DNA of 64,000 bases from Oscillospiraceae bacterium. Its GTDB lineage: Bacteria > Bacillota > Clostridia > Oscillospirales > Ruminococcaceae. A model generated the notes under the pieces. The model saw nothing but the letters and a program-made list of their open reading frames with translations. It did no database searches and was not told where the DNA came from. The stretch lies in assembly GCA_009777635.1 (NCBI GenBank), contig WRLK01000007.1:1-64000 (forward strand), given 5' to 3'. Made by a program: the position numbers and the translations under genes. Below are positions 18,923 to 30,245 of the stretch, piece by piece (within the stretch, counting starts at the first letter, position 1; each line of letters begins with the position of its first letter).

Positions 18923-18978
18923 TTTGACCTCTTTCTAAATACAGAGGTCCATTGTCTGTTGATAGGGGAAGTTATATT

Positions 18979-20307
18979 ATGGGGCAAGTTGAATCCTTTG
19001 ACCAGGTGTTTGAAAATGTACGGGAATATTGTAAATCACAGCTTTCCGACGTAAACTACACGCTTTGGATCGAAGACCTCACTCCTTTGAAGTTTGAGGG
19101 ATTAACCGCTTATTTAAAAGCAAAATCCAAATTTAAAAGGAATATCATCATCGAAAAATACAAAGACATACTGTTAGACGGGTTTTCAAATGTCTTGGGA
19201 TTTCAGGTTGATCTTGTAATAGAATACGACGAGGTCGGCAAAAAGCAAAGTGACTTTGAAAATGACACGTATGAAAATAATTTGATGAGCGGCCATTATG
19301 AATATACCTTTGATACTTTTATTGTGGGTCCGTCAAATAAATTCGCGCATGCGGCGTCGCTTGCCGTCGCAACAAACCCGGGCAACGCGTACAACCCGCT
19401 TTTCATTTACGGTGATTCCGGGCTTGGCAAAACACATCTGCTTTACGCGATCTCACATGATATTTCAAAAAATATACTAGGCAAAAATATTGTTTTCGTA
19501 AAGGGCGACCAGTTTTCAAACGAGCTGATAGACGCCATTAAAAGCGGCGCCACAAAACATTTCCACGATAAGTACCGCTCTGCCGACGTCCTTTTGGTAG
19601 ACGATATCCAGTTTATCGCCGGCAAGGAATCGACCCAGGAGGAATTTTTCCATACATTCAACACGCTTTTCCAGGATAAAAAGCAGATAATCCTTACGTC
19701 GGACAGACCGCCCAAGGAAATAAAAACACTGGAGGAAAGGCTTCGCACAAGGTTCGAGTGGGGGCTTTTGGCCGACATACAGGTGCCGGAATACGAAACG
19801 CGCTGCGCAATAATCAGACGGAAAGCCGAGCTTATAAGCTTAAAGCTGCCGACGGAGGTTGTTGAATATATCGCAAACCGCCTTAAAACAAATATCCGGC
19901 AGCTTGAGGGGACAGTCAAAAGAATAAAGGCTTTTTCAGATTTAAACAAAACGCCCCCGTCTATCATGACGGCGCAAAACGCGATACGCGATATTTTAAA
20001 TGACAACCAGCCAGTTCCGGTAACTGTAGAGCGGATCATAAACGAAGTCGCGCGAACATACGGGGTTTTGCCGGCCGACATCCGCTCATCGAAAAGAAGC
20101 TCCAATATTTCGGTGGCAAGGCAGGTTTCAGCCCACGCGATACGGGAAATAACGCAAATATCATACCACGAGATAGGGCTTGAGCTTGGCGGACGCGACC
20201 ATTCAACAATCGTATACCAGCTAAAGCAGGCCTGTAAAAATATAAAAAAAGATCCGCGGTATAAAGAAACCGTTGACGATATAATAAGAAATATTAGAGG
20301 CAGCTGA
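18979..20307 (+). CDS. dnaA: Chromosomal replication initiator protein DnaA
   Basis: FIYGDSGLGKTHLLYAISHD Walker A, VLLVDDIQFIAGK Walker B, C-terminal ELGGRDHSTI signature. ATG 18979 with aggggaa RBS preferred. Confidence 0.97.
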   Translation: MGQVESFDQVFENVREYCKSQLSDVNYTLWIEDLTPLKFEGLTAYLKAKSKFKRNIIIEKYKDILLDGFSNVLGFQVDLVIEYDEVGKKQSDFENDTYENNLMSGHYEYTFDTFIVGPSNKFAHAASLAVATNPGNAYNPLFIYGDSGLGKTHLLYAISHDISKNILGKNIVFVKGDQFSNELIDAIKSGATKHFHDKYRSADVLLVDDIQFIAGKESTQEEFFHTFNTLFQDKKQIILTSDRPPKEIKTLEERLRTRFEWGLLADIQVPEYETRCAIIRRKAELISLKLPTEVVEYIANRLKTNIRQLEGTVKRIKAFSDLNKTPPSIMTAQNAIRDILNDNQPVPVTVERIINEVARTYGVLPADIRSSKRSSNISVARQVSAHAIREITQISYHEIGLELGGRDHSTIVYQLKQACKNIKKDPRYKETVDDIIRNIRGS

Positions 20308-20520
20308 CTTTAAACATATTTTAAACTTTCAACATTCGTTTCTAAACAATTCTTATAAATCAAATCTTACATTAAACAAAAACCAATTTCATTCAACAAT
20401 TTTATAATCATAATAATAACCCAAATTTCTTTTTTATAAAAACGTCACCTTAACATTTAAACATTTTAAACAGCCCCTACTACTGCTACTAATAAATTAA
20501 TCATATAATAAATATATTTA
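20308..20520 (+). other. Putative oriC unwinding region: TTTTAAACA-type repeats, GC cluster and DnaA-trio
   Basis: AT-rich dnaA-dnaN intergenic; gcccc followed by tac tac tgc tac taa taa (20478..20495) and AT-rich DUE; TTTTAAACA (20464..20472) abuts the GC cluster. Confidence 0.75.
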
Positions 20521-20522
20521 TT

Positions 20523-20614
20523 GCGAAAAAGAAATAAGCTGAATGATTAACGTCATTTTCTTTTTGCTTAACGCCACACGAGTGTGTTTACTTTTTTGCA
20601 AAAGAAAAGTAAGG
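20523..20614 (+). repeat. Hairpin leader repeat upstream of dnaN
   Basis: gcgaaaaagaaataagctgaatgattaacgtcattttctttttgctta...gcaaaagaaaagtaag; homologous to 23318..23400. Confidence 0.75.
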
Positions 20615-20624
20615 GAGAGTAGTT

Positions 20625-21737
20625 ATGAAGTTTGTATGTGAGAAAACATTATTAACGGAGGCCGTTACAAATGTTTCGCGCGTGATCCCGTCTAAAAGCA
20701 GTATCCCGGCGCTGGAGGGTGTGCAGATAAAAGCCGTCGGCGATAAGCTTTATTTAACCGGTTACGACATGGAATCGGGAATAAAAACAACAATCGACGC
20801 TGAAGTTGAAGCAGACGGTGAAATCGTGCTGATCGCGCGACTCTTCGCCGATATGCTAAGGAAAATGCCAGGCGATAAGGTCTCTATAGAAGTCGATGAA
20901 AAGAATCTTACGGTTATAAAATCGGGACTTTCCGAATTTACGATATTAGGTATCCCGTCCGATGAATATCCGGAGCTTCCCGAAATTGAAAAAGAAAAAA
21001 GCATAAATATAAAACAATCGGTTTTAAAATCGATGATAGACCATACGCTATTTGCCGTAGCAACGACGGATAATACGAAGCCTGTACATACGGGTTCGTT
21101 GTTCGAGCTTAAAGACAACATTTTAAACGTGGTCTCGGTCGACGGCTTCAGGCTCGCGCTTCGGAGAGAAAAAATAGATTTAGATGAAAATTTGCGTTTT
21201 ATCGTACCGGGCAAAATATTATCCGAAATATCGAAGCTTCTGGATGAAGAAGGCGAAAACGACGCGTACCTTATGGTGAGCAAACGGCATATCGTGTTTG
21301 AAATAGGAAGATACTCTATCGTGTCAAGGCTTTTGGAGGGCGAATTTTTAGATTACGCAAATTCTATTCCGTCCGGAAGCGTATCAACCGTGAAAATTTC
21401 GACAAGGTCTTTTATAGAAAGCGTCGACCGCGTATCGTTACTCATATCGGACCGGCTGCGCAGCCCGCTTCGCGTAATATTTGACAAAGACAAAATAAAA
21501 ATAAGCTGCTCGACGTCTATCGGAAAAAGCTACGATGAGTTTTCCTGTGCTTTTAAAGGAGAAAAAGTTGAAATGGGATTTAACAACAAGTATTTACTCG
21601 ACGCGTTAAAGGCCGCCGGTACCGACGAGGTGCGGCTTGAAATCAGCGGGCCATTGTCGCCGATAAAGATAATGCCGCCTGAAGGCGAGGAGTTTCTTTT
21701 CCTTGTGCTTCCCGTGAGGCTTAAAAATGAACCGTGA
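20625..21737 (+). CDS. dnaN: DNA polymerase III beta subunit (sliding clamp)
   Basis: 370 aa; MKFVCEKTLLTEAVTNVSRVIPSKSSIPALEGVQIKA..., C-terminal LVLPVRL. Confidence 0.97.
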   Translation: MKFVCEKTLLTEAVTNVSRVIPSKSSIPALEGVQIKAVGDKLYLTGYDMESGIKTTIDAEVEADGEIVLIARLFADMLRKMPGDKVSIEVDEKNLTVIKSGLSEFTILGIPSDEYPELPEIEKEKSINIKQSVLKSMIDHTLFAVATTDNTKPVHTGSLFELKDNILNVVSVDGFRLALRREKIDLDENLRFIVPGKILSEISKLLDEEGENDAYLMVSKRHIVFEIGRYSIVSRLLEGEFLDYANSIPSGSVSTVKISTRSFIESVDRVSLLISDRLRSPLRVIFDKDKIKISCSTSIGKSYDEFSCAFKGEKVEMGFNNKYLLDALKAAGTDEVRLEISGPLSPIKIMPPEGEEFLFLVLPVRLKNEP

Positions 21738-21951
21738 AAAAATCGAGGTAACGACTGCGTTTATTAAGCTCGATTCCTTTTTGAAGTTTTGCGGGGCGTG
21801 CGCGACAGGCGGGGAAGCTAAAAACATAATCAAAGACGGGTATGTTTTCGTAAACGGCGAAAGGTGTGAAGCCCGCGGCAAAAAGCTGGTTCACGGGGAT
21901 ATCGTAAAAATCGATGACAAAGAGTTTGAGGTTATAAAGGTTGAGGGTTGA
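21727..21951 (+). CDS. S4-domain RNA-binding protein (YaaA-like)
   Basis: 74 aa; IKLDSFLKFCGACATGGEAKNIIKDGYVFVNGERCEARGKKLVHGDIV, between dnaN and recF. Confidence 0.93.
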   Translation: MNREKIEVTTAFIKLDSFLKFCGACATGGEAKNIIKDGYVFVNGERCEARGKKLVHGDIVKIDDKEFEVIKVEG

Positions 21952-23044
21952 GTCTCTTATAATCAATCGGCTGCGCAACATAGAAAATATAAATCTTTTG
22001 CCGTGCGGCGGCGCTAACATCGTTTTTGGCGACAACGCGCAGGGAAAGACAAACCTGATTGAAGCCATCTGGCTTTTTTCAGGCGCGAGAAGTTTCAGAG
22101 GCTCTAAAGACCAGGAATTTATAATGTTCGGGCAAGACGTCGCGAAGATTGAGCTTACGTTTTTTGCGAAAGACCGCGAACAGTCCGCATCAATTGTTTT
22201 ATCGGAAGATAAAAAAAACGTGTTCCTAAACGAAATAAAACAGGAAAGCGTGACGAAGCTTGCGGGGGAATTTTGCGCGGTAGTCTTTTCGCCTGACCAC
22301 CTCTCGCTTGTAAAGCAGGGGCCAAGCAAACGGCGCAGGCTGATAGACGTATCGCTCGGACAAGCGTACCCGAAGTACATGAAAATTTTAGACGGGTATA
22401 ACCGCGTACTAAAACAGCGAAACGCGCTTTTAAAGGATATAACCGCGCGTCCGGCGCTTTCGGATACCCTTGAGGCATGGGATAAATCTTTAATCGATTA
22501 CGGCGCTTATATCACGCATATGCGTGGACGATACGTAAAAAAGCTTGCGTTGTTGGCGTCGGAATTTTACAGCGGAATCTCTTCGGGAAAAGAAAGCTTT
22601 TCGGCCGTATACACGCCGGGATTTAATATAGATAAAGACATAAAAAGCCGTGAAGAAATAAGCCGCGAGCTTAAGGCCTCGCTTTTAAAAAACCGTGACG
22701 CCGATATACGCTTTGGCGTGACGTCGCAAGGGCCGCACCGCGACGACATGGAAATTATGACAGACGGCGTTTCATCCAGAATATTCGGCTCGCAGGGACA
22801 GCAAAGAAGTTGTATTTTAGCGTTAAAACTCGCCGAATGTGCAATACTTGAAGAGAGGAACAGCGAGCCGCCGGTTATTCTGCTTGACGACGTCATGAGC
22901 GAGCTTGACGGACGCCGCCGCGATTATTTATTAAACCAGCTCAACGGCAGGCAGGTATTCATTACATGCTGCGATGCGGAAGCTTTTTCCGGTTTAAAAG
23001 GCGGCGAGGTATTTAAAATCGAAAACGGCGCGATTCAACAATAG
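21941..23044 (+). CDS. recF: DNA replication/repair protein RecF
   Basis: IVFGDNAQGKTNLIEAIWLFSGARSFRG Walker A; VILLDDVMSELDGRRRDYLL. Confidence 0.97.
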   Translation: MRVESLIINRLRNIENINLLPCGGANIVFGDNAQGKTNLIEAIWLFSGARSFRGSKDQEFIMFGQDVAKIELTFFAKDREQSASIVLSEDKKNVFLNEIKQESVTKLAGEFCAVVFSPDHLSLVKQGPSKRRRLIDVSLGQAYPKYMKILDGYNRVLKQRNALLKDITARPALSDTLEAWDKSLIDYGAYITHMRGRYVKKLALLASEFYSGISSGKESFSAVYTPGFNIDKDIKSREEISRELKASLLKNRDADIRFGVTSQGPHRDDMEIMTDGVSSRIFGSQGQQRSCILALKLAECAILEERNSEPPVILLDDVMSELDGRRRDYLLNQLNGRQVFITCCDAEAFSGLKGGEVFKIENGAIQQ

Positions 23045-23061
23045 ATGCGGCAGGTGTTTAA

Positions 23062-23310
23062 ATGTATTTGTATCTCGGGCAGGACACCGTAATAAATTCA
23101 AAAGACGTAATCGGGATTTTTGACCTTGACAACACATCGGTTTCAAAAAGAACGCGGGATTATTTAAAACTCGCTCAACAATCGGGGAAGGTGGCGACGG
23201 TTTCCCCGGAAATACCAAAAAGCTTTGTCGTATGCGATGAATGCGTTTATCTTTCACAGTTATCTCCGGCAACATTAAAAAAGAGAAGCAAATTGCAAAA
23301 TTTAATTTAA
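23062..23310 (+). CDS. remB: RemB-like (DUF370) extracellular matrix regulator family protein
   Basis: 82 aa MYLYLGQDTVINSKDVIGIFDLDNTSVSKRTRDYLKLAQQSGKV, syntenic position recF-remB-gyrB. Confidence 0.88.
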   Translation: MYLYLGQDTVINSKDVIGIFDLDNTSVSKRTRDYLKLAQQSGKVATVSPEIPKSFVVCDECVYLSQLSPATLKKRSKLQNLI

Positions 23311-23317
23311 TTTTTAT

Positions 23318-23400
23318 GCGGATAAAGAAATAAGCTAAATAGTTAACGTCGTTTTCTTTTGCTTACTTTTCTTTTTCGCAAAAGAAAAGTAAGAGAAAGG
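23318..23400 (+). repeat. Hairpin leader repeat upstream of gyrB
   Basis: ...taagctaaatagttaacgtcgttttcttttgcttacttttctttttcgcaaaagaaaagtaagag; perfect long hairpin cttacttttctttt/aaaagaaaagtaag. Confidence 0.8.
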
Positions 23401-23404
23401 CTAG

Positions 23405-26163
<2,759 letters not shown>

Positions 26164-26193
26164 TTAATATATCAAGACAGGAGAAGTAAAAAA

Positions 26194-26601
26194 ATGAACA
26201 ATATTAAAGGGCATTGCGCATGTGGAGCGGTTGAAATTATCATAAAAGAATACGGCGATTTCGTTTACGCTTGTCATTGTGACGATTGCCGCCGGATGAA
26301 CTCGGGGCCGGTGCTGTCCGTCAACCCCGGGCCGAAGGAAAACGTAACGTTTGAGCGCGGGGAAGAAAAAATTACAATCTACCATGACGGAGGAATCGAG
26401 CGCGGCTTCTGTTCGGTCTGCGGCAGCAATCTGCTCTGGTACAATCCGGCTGAAAACAATTACTGCATGAACGCGGAATTATTCGACGACATCATTCAAA
26501 ACGCATCATTCGGCGCGGAGTTGTTTTATGACATGAAGCCCGGATACTACTCTTTTGCGGGTGAGCGCAAGAAGCTCAACCGTAATTTTGAGGAAATCTG
26601 A
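26194..26601 (+). CDS. GFA/CENP-V family protein (putative glutathione-dependent formaldehyde-activating-like)
   Basis: GHCACGAVEIII...ACHCDDCRRMNSGPVLSV...RGFCSVCGSNLLW. Confidence 0.92.
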   Translation: MNNIKGHCACGAVEIIIKEYGDFVYACHCDDCRRMNSGPVLSVNPGPKENVTFERGEEKITIYHDGGIERGFCSVCGSNLLWYNPAENNYCMNAELFDDIIQNASFGAELFYDMKPGYYSFAGERKKLNRNFEEI

Positions 26602-26744
26602 GCGCTAAATTACCTGGAATAAATCACAAGCGAATACAATCTTTAAATCCCTTTTCCTTATTCTTGTATTTGCGTTACCAGCGTTTGAGCTCCGCAGAGC
26701 GATCCGCGGATGATAGATGTGCATTTGCGGATAGGCTGTCGCCG

Positions 26745-26820
26745 GCCCATATTGGGGGTCCGGGGTCTCCCCGGCGCATTTTGGTCACTTTGTTGCGTTA
26801 CAAAGTGACGCCCACCGCGG
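26745..26820 (+). repeat. Dispersed repeat with GTCACTTTGT/ACAAAGTGAC hairpin in gyrA upstream region
   Basis: ggtccggggtctccccggcgcattttggtcactttgttgcgttacaaagtgacgcccaccgcgg; related copy on minus strand at about 42085..42160. Confidence 0.7.
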
Positions 26821-26854
26821 CAGCGGCAAAACAACCCGCCGCGAAGCGGCAAAC

Positions 26855-26948
26855 ATGAAGGTAAAAACGAGGTAGCTGCATGTACAACAAACATAGCGAT
26901 AGAATCATATTGGCGGCTATGGGGGATTTGAATTGCAGCATAAAATGA
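26855..26948 (+). pseudogene. Degenerate duplicate of gyrA RBS and first ~11 codons (MYNKHSDRIIL...) ending in a stop
   Basis: aaacgaggtagctgcatgtacaacaaacatagcgatagaatcatattgg vs gyrA start aaacgaggtaactaaatgtacaacgaacacagcgacaggatcatactgg. Confidence 0.8.
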
Positions 26949-27077
26949 TTGCGAATTATCACGGCGAACAGCATGAAGTCTGTAAATACCTATACAACAC
27001 TCCAATATAAGCGTTGTCCGCTCTCTGGCGCCCGCGGGTTCCCGCGAAGGCAAGGTAAAAGAAAACGAGGTAACTAA

Positions 27078-29585
27078 ATGTACAACGAACACAGCGACAG
27101 GATCATACTGGTGGATATCGAGGACGAGATGAAAAAATCGTTCTTAGACTATTCGATGAGCGTAATCGTTTCGCGGGCGCTGCCTGATGTGCGCGACGGG
27201 TTAAAGCCCGTGCACCGCAGAATCCTGTACTCCATGTTTGAGGAGGGCCTGACGCCGGATAAAGCATACCGCAAATGCGCGTCTACCGTCGGCTCCGTCC
27301 TGGGCGACTACCACCCCCACGGCGACCAGAGCGTTTACGACGCTTTGGTGCGTATGGCGCAAAGCTTTTCGCTTCGGTATCCGCTTGTAGACGGCCACGG
27401 CAACTTCGGCTCGGTCGATGGCGACCCGCCCGCCGCTTACCGTTATACCGAAGCGAAAATGAGCAAGATATCCACGAATATCTTAACCGACATCGACAAG
27501 GAAACCGTCGATTTCGTATCGAACTACGACGACCGCAAAAAAGAGCCGTCGGTATTGCCGTCGCGCTTCCCGAACCTTTTGTGCAACGGCTCGATGGGCA
27601 TTGCCGTCGGTATGGCGACAAATATACCGCCGCATAACTTAACTGAGGTTATAGACGGCGCTTCGATGCTGATCGACAACCCCGACGCCACTCTCGACGA
27701 TTTGATGGTGCATATAAAGGGGCCGGATTTCCCCACAGCCGGCATTATCATGGGACACGCGGGGATGCGCTCGGCCTATGCCACGGGGCGCGGCAAGATT
27801 GTCCTTCGCGGACGCGCCGAAATTGTTGAAAACGAAAAGACAAACAAAACGCAGATCGTTATAACGGAGCTGCCGTATACGGTAAACAAGGCGCGGCTGA
27901 TCGAGCATATCGCCGAGCTTGTCAAGGATAAACGCATTGAAACAATATCACACATCGCGGACCACTCCGACCGCGACGGCATGAATATAGTGATAGACCT
28001 AAAGCGCGACGCGAACGCGCAGGTGACGCTCAATCAGTTGTACAGCTTCAGCCAGCTCCAGTCAACGGAGGGCGTGATATTGCTGGCGCTTGATAAGGGC
28101 GTTCCGAAAATCATGACGCTAAAGCAAATGCTGCAAAGCTATATTGATTTCCAAGGGCAGGTCATCATCCGGCGCGCGCAGTATGAGCTCAGGAAAGCAA
28201 AGGAGCGCGCGCATATCCTTGAGGGGCTTTTGATCGCGCAGGACAACATAGACGAGGTCGTTAACATATTTCGTACAAGCAAATCGACGGCGGAGGCAAA
28301 GGAGCGCCTGATTGCCCGTTTCGAGCTTTCGCCGGAGCAGGCGCAGGCAATCGCCGAGATGACGCTGTCGCGTCTGACAGGGCTTGAGCGTGAAAAGCTC
28401 GAGGATGAGCTTAACCGGCTGCTTGAAAAAATCACCGAGCTTGAAGCAATCCTTGCCGATTACAACAAGGTGCTTGCCATCATAAGGGAGGAGCTTTTTG
28501 AGATCCGCAAAAAGTTCGGCGACAAACGCCGCACGGAAATACAGGCCGTCAGCGGCGAAATGGATATCGAAGACCTTATTCCCGTCGAGGACAGGGTCAT
28601 CACGCTCACCCATTACGGCTACTTAAAATCACAGGATATGGACACGTACAAAACGCAGCGGCGCGGAGGGCGCGGAATCTCCGGCATGAGCCAGCGCGAG
28701 GAGGATTTCGTCGAGGAGCTGTTTATCGCGTCAACCCACGATTACATTATGTTTTTTACAAGCAAAGGCCGCTGTTACAGGCTGAAAGCTTATGAAATCG
28801 GCCAGATGAGCCGTACAAGCAAGGGAACGAACGTCGTGAACCTTCTGCAAATAGAAAATGACGAAAAAATTACCGCCATGATACGCATAGATAATTACGA
28901 CGACGACCGATACCTTGTCATGATGACGAAGCAGGGCGTGATAAAACGCACGCACCTTTCGCAATACAGGAATGTGCGCCGCGGCGGGCTTATTGCCATC
29001 AACCTTGACGACGGCGACGAGCTTTGCGGCGTAAGGCAGACAAGCGGAGAGAATGAACTGATCGTCGCGACGAAAAAAGGCATGGCGATTCGCTTTAACG
29101 AAAATCAGGCAAGGGCGCTCAGCCGTGGGGCAAGAGGCGTCAAGGCCGTTACTCTCGCCAAAAAGGACGACTACGTTGTCGGGATCGCAAGGGTGCGCGA
29201 GGGCGCGACGCTGCTCACAATCTCCGAGGACGGCAAGGGCAGGCGCACGGAGCTTGACCAGTACCGGCTGCAAAAACGCGGCGGCAAAGGGATATCAAAC
29301 TATAAAACGCTCAAAAACGCGCCTGTCGCCGGAATTAAAGTAGTTGACGACGACGACGACGTCATTGTGATTTCCGACGACGGTATCATTATCCGCGTGC
29401 CGGTGTCGCAGATAACGGTGCAGTCGCGTTACGGAAGCGGCGTCAGGGTCATGCGCTTGAGCGGCGAGAACCGCGTGGTTACGCTGGCCCGTTCCCCCAA
29501 AGAAGAGACAGGCGACGACGAGGGCGAGCCTGAGATTATAAACGAAGAAGCGACAGAAGAAGTGGAAGAAACAAGCGGGGATTAA
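27078..29585 (+). CDS. gyrA: DNA gyrase subunit A
   Basis: 835 aa; [37 protein letters not shown], catalytic [13 protein letters not shown]-like [14 protein letters not shown], GyrA C-terminal pinwheel. Confidence 0.98.
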   Translation: MYNEHSDRIILVDIEDEMKKSFLDYSMSVIVSRALPDVRDGLKPVHRRILYSMFEEGLTPDKAYRKCASTVGSVLGDYHPHGDQSVYDALVRMAQSFSLRYPLVDGHGNFGSVDGDPPAAYRYTEAKMSKISTNILTDIDKETVDFVSNYDDRKKEPSVLPSRFPNLLCNGSMGIAVGMATNIPPHNLTEVIDGASMLIDNPDATLDDLMVHIKGPDFPTAGIIMGHAGMRSAYATGRGKIVLRGRAEIVENEKTNKTQIVITELPYTVNKARLIEHIAELVKDKRIETISHIADHSDRDGMNIVIDLKRDANAQVTLNQLYSFSQLQSTEGVILLALDKGVPKIMTLKQMLQSYIDFQGQVIIRRAQYELRKAKERAHILEGLLIAQDNIDEVVNIFRTSKSTAEAKERLIARFELSPEQAQAIAEMTLSRLTGLEREKLEDELNRLLEKITELEAILADYNKVLAIIREELFEIRKKFGDKRRTEIQAVSGEMDIEDLIPVEDRVITLTHYGYLKSQDMDTYKTQRRGGRGISGMSQREEDFVEELFIASTHDYIMFFTSKGRCYRLKAYEIGQMSRTSKGTNVVNLLQIENDEKITAMIRIDNYDDDRYLVMMTKQGVIKRTHLSQYRNVRRGGLIAINLDDGDELCGVRQTSGENELIVATKKGMAIRFNENQARALSRGARGVKAVTLAKKDDYVVGIARVREGATLLTISEDGKGRRTELDQYRLQKRGGKGISNYKTLKNAPVAGIKVVDDDDDVIVISDDGIIIRVPVSQITVQSRYGSGVRVMRLSGENRVVTLARSPKEETGDDEGEPEIINEEATEEVEETSGD

Positions 29586-29620
29586 GTGCTAAAACCCCGC
29601 AAAAAGACGGCGCTTTACAA

Positions 29621-29656
29621 AAATATACGCCCGGCAATTGCCGGGCGTATATTTTT
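29621..29656 (+). terminator. Bidirectional-looking rho-independent terminator
   Basis: aaatatacgcccggcaattgccgggcgtatattttt. Confidence 0.9.
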
Positions 29657-29819
29657 ATGAGCGCTTTTTATCATCGCCTGCTTTTTCGCGGGTTCCCGAT
29701 TGTTTTTTATTGTTTCTGTTTTCGCCGTCATGCGCGCTTTCCGCTAAAGTGTCGCCGCCCTTGGCTTTTTGTTTTCTTACAGGCTTCGGGTCAATCTGGC
29801 TGTCTTTTGCCATTTTCAT
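29655..29819 (-). CDS. Small hydrophilic protein of unknown function
   Basis: MKMAKDSQIDPKPVRKQKAKGGDTLAESAHDGENRNNKKQSGTREKAGDDKKRS with aggagtgatg RBS; ATG 29819 or 29813. Confidence 0.6.
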   Translation of the reverse strand: MKMAKDSQIDPKPVRKQKAKGGDTLAESAHDGENRNNKKQSGTREKAGDDKKRS

Positions 29820-29832
29820 CACTCCTCGATGG

Positions 29833-29868
29833 CGTGAACTGCACATGAACTACCGTTCATGTTTTTTC
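29833..29868 (-). repeat. Dispersed hairpin repeat, copy C
   Basis: rc: aaaaaacatgaacggtagttcatgtgcagttcacgcc. Confidence 0.65.
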
Positions 29869-29875
29869 ACATCAC

Positions 29876-30238
29876 CTATGCTTTCTCTTTCGGCTTAAAG
29901 ATTAACGCTACGATAAGCGCAAAGAAAATCGATGCGGAAATACCGGCAGCCGTTGAGGCAAGGCCTCCGGACAGCGCGCCAAGCAACCCCTTTTGCTTAA
30001 CGGCTTCAAGCGTACCCTTTGCGATGAGGTGGCCGAAGCCAATCAGCGGGACGCTCGCGCCTCCGCCCGCGAATTCGACAAGCGGCTGGTATAAGCCGAG
30101 CGCGCCGAGGACTACGCCAAGCACGACGAACGAGACTAAAATCCGCGCGGGAGTCATTTTCGTGTAATCAATCAGCACCTGTCCGACGGCGCAAATCGCT
30201 CCGCCGACAACAAACGCCCAAAAATATTGCATAAACAT
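29876..30238 (-). CDS. spoVAE: Stage V sporulation protein AE
   Basis: FVVGGAICAVGQVLIDYTKMTPARILVSFVVLG...VEFAGGGASVPLIGFGHLIAKG; adjacent to spoVAD. Confidence 0.93.
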   Translation of the reverse strand: MFMQYFWAFVVGGAICAVGQVLIDYTKMTPARILVSFVVLGVVLGALGLYQPLVEFAGGGASVPLIGFGHLIAKGTLEAVKQKGLLGALSGGLASTAAGISASIFFALIVALIFKPKEKA

Positions 30239-30245
30239 AAGGTCT

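Noticed and set aside
26658-27092. 144-aa minus ORF and 64-aa plus ORF upstream of gyrA
   Set aside because: They overlie repeat DNA (SPRRILVTLLRYKV spurious translation) and the duplicated gyrA start; no coding evidence.
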